Source: an uncultured Armatimonadota bacterium (GTDB lineage: Bacteria > Armatimonadota > Fimbriimonadia > Fimbriimonadales > Fimbriimonadaceae). Taken from it: a stretch of 64,000 nucleotides of DNA. Both the position numbers and the translations under genes were made by a program. Within the stretch, counting starts at the first letter, position 1, and every line of letters starts with the position of its first letter. Positions 61,994 through 64,000 of the stretch are shown piece by piece. The notes under the pieces were generated by a model. That model searched no databases. It had not been told where the DNA came from and saw only the letters and a program-made list of their open reading frames with translations. The DNA is taken from positions 1 to 64,000 of the forward strand of contig CAIUHP010000043.1 of NCBI GenBank assembly GCA_903899015.1. The letters are read 5' to 3'.

Positions 61994-62024
61994 ATTATAG
62001 GAATATTTTTCATTTGCCTGTCGA
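61994..62024 (-). promoter_or_regulatory. promoter of the ECF42 gene, leaderless
   Basis: On the minus strand, TCGACA (62019-62024, five of six -35 consensus bases) and a perfect TATAAT (61994-61999) with a 19-base spacer. The GTG start is 5 bases after the -10 box, so transcript and reading frame start together. Confidence 0.6.
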
Positions 62025-62065
62025 TTTTCAGGTTTCTCAATCGATTCATTTACGGAGGCAACCAA

Positions 62066-62413
62066 ATGAAATACATGCTGCTTATTTATGATGCCGAGTC
62101 GGTTTGGGAAACAATGTCCGAAGCAGACCGCGGCGCTGTTTTTGCCGAGTACGGAAAGTTCACCAACGAAATCGTGGAAGCCGGTAAATTTGTCGCCGGA
62201 GCCCCGCTCAAGCCGATCGCGACCGCAACAAGTGTCCGAGTCAGAGACGGCGAAAGCTTTGTAACGGACGGACCTTTTGCTGAGACACACGAGCAACTTG
62301 GTGGTTACTATATCGTTGACGCGGTCGATCTTGATGAAGCGCTATCCATCGCAGCAAGAATCCCATCCGCAAGGTTTGGAACCATCGAAGTGCGCCCTGT
62401 TATGGAAATGTAG
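62066..62413 (+). CDS. YCII-related (DGPF domain) protein
   Basis: A 115-residue protein with the DGPF motif in VTDGPFAETHEQLGGYYIVD, an N-terminal MKYMLLIYDAESVW strand, and a C-terminal ALSIAARIPSARFGTIEVRP. These small ferredoxin-fold proteins are the standard companions of ECF42 sigma factors and may be their signal sensors or targets. In most genomes the pair is co-transcribed; here the two genes are divergent from a shared 77-bp region. A strong GGAGG ribosome-binding site precedes the ATG, in contrast to the leaderless partner. Confidence 0.92.
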   Translation: MKYMLLIYDAESVWETMSEADRGAVFAEYGKFTNEIVEAGKFVAGAPLKPIATATSVRVRDGESFVTDGPFAETHEQLGGYYIVDAVDLDEALSIAARIPSARFGTIEVRPVMEM

Positions 62414-62460
62414 TTCATTTCCGGTTGTGGGAATGAACTTAGCTCCCACCGGAGTGGCGA

Positions 62461-63468
62461 TTAAATTTCCGCTAGAGAAACTACGCGATTCGATTCGTCA
62501 AGGGATCGAATCGCGGCTTCAATCACCATCTGAGCGTCGAGCCCCTCTTGGCCCGACCCATTAATGTCTTCCGGTTTGGCATCCTCATGAATCTGCTGTA
62601 AGAAACAGTGCAGCCTTTCCTTGAAAGTGTCTTCGAAGTCTCGAAACCCGCCAAACACCGGGTTTGCATAGACTCGCCTTTCCGCAGAATCGGCGGGATA
62701 AAGGGTCGCTTCGCGCCACATTTCGTCCACAACGATCCGGCCCGCAACCCCAGCGACTTCGCATCGCTCCACGCTATGAGCCCGAGCGATGTCGTAGCTC
62801 GAAGTCAGATGCCCCACCGCTCCGTTCGTGAACTTCACGTTGATGCTTGCGGTCGACCAAATATTTCGGCCCGAGGCAACTTTCGCAAAGCATTGAACCG
62901 ACTCAATCGGCCCGCAAAACCAATTCATGATGTTTACGGAATGGGGGTTGAGCGCTTTTAGGTGGTAATTCCTCGATTCAAATTGCTCGGGACGCCCAAT
63001 CCACAGAGCCATATTGCAAAAGAGAATTTCACCAACCGCGCCATCATCCATCCACTTTTTGGCTGCATATGCCGCCGGTGTAAACCGGTGATTCATGTCG
63101 ATGCCAAAACAGACACCCGCCTGCTTGGCAGCCCTTACCATCTCACGGGCTTTGGAAATCTCGTTGCTAATTGGCTTTTCACAAAGAACGTGGCATCCAT
63201 GCGCCAAGGCTTGCATGGTCGGCTCATAGTGGTCACTGCTATATTCAAAGCCACCGGTCGCCACGCTGACTACGTCTGGATTGACCGCGTTCAGCATTTC
63301 GGATACCGATGAGAATGCAGGAACCCCGTACCTCTGGTGAGCTACCGACGCACGGTCCGGGCGGACATCGCAAACTCCAATCAGTTCCGCTAGAGGATCG
63401 GACTGGTAAATGCGGGAATGCAAGTTCCCGATATGTCCTAATCCGACCACTGCTACGCGAATGCTCAT
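62461..63468 (-). CDS. Gfo/Idh/MocA family oxidoreductase
   Basis: A 335-residue cytoplasmic enzyme. An N-terminal Rossmann fold has VVGLGHIGNLHSRIY for NAD(P) binding, and CEKPISNEISKAREMVRAAK holds the conserved EKP lysine. The C-terminal alpha/beta domain includes NIMNWFCGPIESVQCFAKVA and the HVLCEK/GIDMNHRFTPAAYAAK segment expected near the substrate. Members oxidise or reduce sugars and inositols with NAD(P). It follows a second oxidoreductase of the same family by 4 bases on the same strand, so the two probably act in one sugar-modifying pathway. Confidence 0.9.
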   Translation of the reverse strand: MSIRVAVVGLGHIGNLHSRIYQSDPLAELIGVCDVRPDRASVAHQRYGVPAFSSVSEMLNAVNPDVVSVATGGFEYSSDHYEPTMQALAHGCHVLCEKPISNEISKAREMVRAAKQAGVCFGIDMNHRFTPAAYAAKKWMDDGAVGEILFCNMALWIGRPEQFESRNYHLKALNPHSVNIMNWFCGPIESVQCFAKVASGRNIWSTASINVKFTNGAVGHLTSSYDIARAHSVERCEVAGVAGRIVVDEMWREATLYPADSAERRVYANPVFGGFRDFEDTFKERLHCFLQQIHEDAKPEDINGSGQEGLDAQMVIEAAIRSLDESNRVVSLAEI

Positions 63469-63472
63469 ACGC

Positions 63473-64000
63473 TTAGATCTTCTCGGTTACTGGATTGCCG
63501 TGAATGGCAGGAAGTCGATGCGGTCGAACCACCGCGCCACCGTTCTCGTAGGATTCGATCACCGCAAAGATGTATTCCATCGTTGCAAGGGCATCTCTTC
63601 CCGAAGCGCGTATCTTTTCGTGGTGGACACCATTCGTAATGTCCTCTAAAAAGGCATGAATGCGATCTGGGAACGTCTGACCAAAATCGGTAATCCCGGT
63701 GTTCATCACTTCGGGAGCAGGCTTACCGTCTTTCGTTGGCGCACCCCAATACGTCAATTTCTCGACGCAATTCTCGATGCAGAACGTGCCTTTGCTTCCC
63801 GCAACCTCACAGCTCCACCAGCCACCAAGTCCCCAAACGGCATCGCCACGCTGGCTCAATAAGTAACCAACCGTATCGTCGGCAAACTTGACGTGGACAC
63901 TGTTAACGGAAAGAAGCAAATCGCCCTTGTTCTTTCGAAATCCGGGTTTGGTTGAGAATGTTTGAATGTGAGTGATATCCCCACAGAAGTACCGCATGAC
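63473..64000 (-). CDS. Gfo/Idh/MocA family oxidoreductase, partial at window edge
   Basis: Only the C-terminal 175 or so residues are visible; the frame is still open at 64000 (codon before the visible Met reads V), so the N-terminal Rossmann half lies outside. The visible part has the family C-terminal domain with KFADDTVGYLLSQRGDAVWG, WWSCEVAGSKGTFCIENCVE and IRASGRDALATMEYIFAVIE. The next gene begins 4 bases downstream of its stop, supporting an operon. The Met near 63997 is not the true start. Confidence 0.85.
   Translation of the reverse strand, partial: VMRYFCGDITHIQTFSTKPGFRKNKGDLLLSVNSVHVKFADDTVGYLLSQRGDAVWGLGGWWSCEVAGSKGTFCIENCVEKLTYWGAPTKDGKPAPEVMNTGITDFGQTFPDRIHAFLEDITNGVHHEKIRASGRDALATMEYIFAVIESYENGGAVVRPHRLPAIHGNPVTEKI

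Noticed and set aside
1-64000. CRISPR array, insertion sequence, prophage or toxin-antitoxin pair
   Set aside because: No regularly spaced short repeats, transposase or integrase motifs, phage structural genes or typical small paired toxin genes were recognised in either strand.

Overview
The window looks like a chromosomal segment of a member of Armatimonadota, probably Fimbriimonadaceae or a close relative. This is inferred from family content: three exported pseudopilin-like proteins carrying the [16 protein letters not shown] leader followed by LFPVF-(A/S)-QAK, two BTAD/TPR regulators, many secreted glycosidases without SusC/SusD, and a PSCyt/PSD1 plus DUF1501 pair. No rRNA or complete tRNA gene was found, so the assignment is not proven.

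Layout. 1-2.9 kb: two 102-bp repeats ending in a tRNA-like T-arm plus CCA, small membrane proteins and a fatty-acid-hydroxylase-family enzyme. 3-5.7 kb: a large Gly-tailed lipoprotein and a small protein. 5.7-11.2 kb: the C-terminal relic of a glycosidase, a 998-residue BTAD/NB-ARC/TPR regulator, and an operon of pseudopilin, small lipoprotein and TlpA-like thioredoxin with overlapping stop/start codons. 11.2-13.5 kb: Hsp20, small proteins and a Gly-rich RRM protein. 13.5-25.1 kb: a MetX-like hydrolase, a BNR protein, GH89, a second pseudopilin, DinB, GH127 and fumarase. 25.1-27.6 kb: a TPR hybrid histidine kinase split by a 2-bp frameshift. 27.9-37.7 kb: GH116, a secreted protein behind a second BTAD regulator, a YncE-like protein, a double SGNH esterase and a third pseudopilin. 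37.8-42.5 kb: the PSCyt1/DUF1549/LamG/DUF1553 cytochrome and its DUF1501 partner. 42.5-49.8 kb: an orphan MraZ, an Nramp-like transporter, a three-gene sugar ABC importer without ATPase, an M23 peptidase and an esterase. 50-60.6 kb: a very large GH38 with added domains, an NTF2-like exported protein, a GH123-like (DUF4091) protein, a triple YbjQ protein and a GH33 sialidase. 60.7-64 kb: a divergent ECF42 sigma factor/YCII (DGPF) pair and two Gfo/Idh/MocA oxidoreductases, the last one cut by the window edge.

How it works together. The glycosidases (GH33, GH38, GH89, GH116, GH127, GH123-like, BNR) match the linkages of complex glycoprotein- or glycolipid-type glycans and plant arabinosides. Esterases, a sugar importer and oxidoreductases could handle released products. 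They are scattered single genes rather than one polysaccharide-utilisation locus.

The strongest non-obvious signals are: (i) TATAAT-like boxes only 5-8 nt upstream of start codons at seven genes, which points to leaderless transcription; (ii) helical-phase direct repeats upstream of two pseudopilin genes, one directly behind a BTAD regulator; (iii) two BTAD regulators each followed about 50 bp downstream by an exported-protein gene; (iv) a CT-slippage frameshift in the hybrid kinase; (v) the tRNA-3'-end-like tandem repeats at the left edge. I see no CRISPR array, transposase or phage gene and no convincing wholly new multi-gene system.
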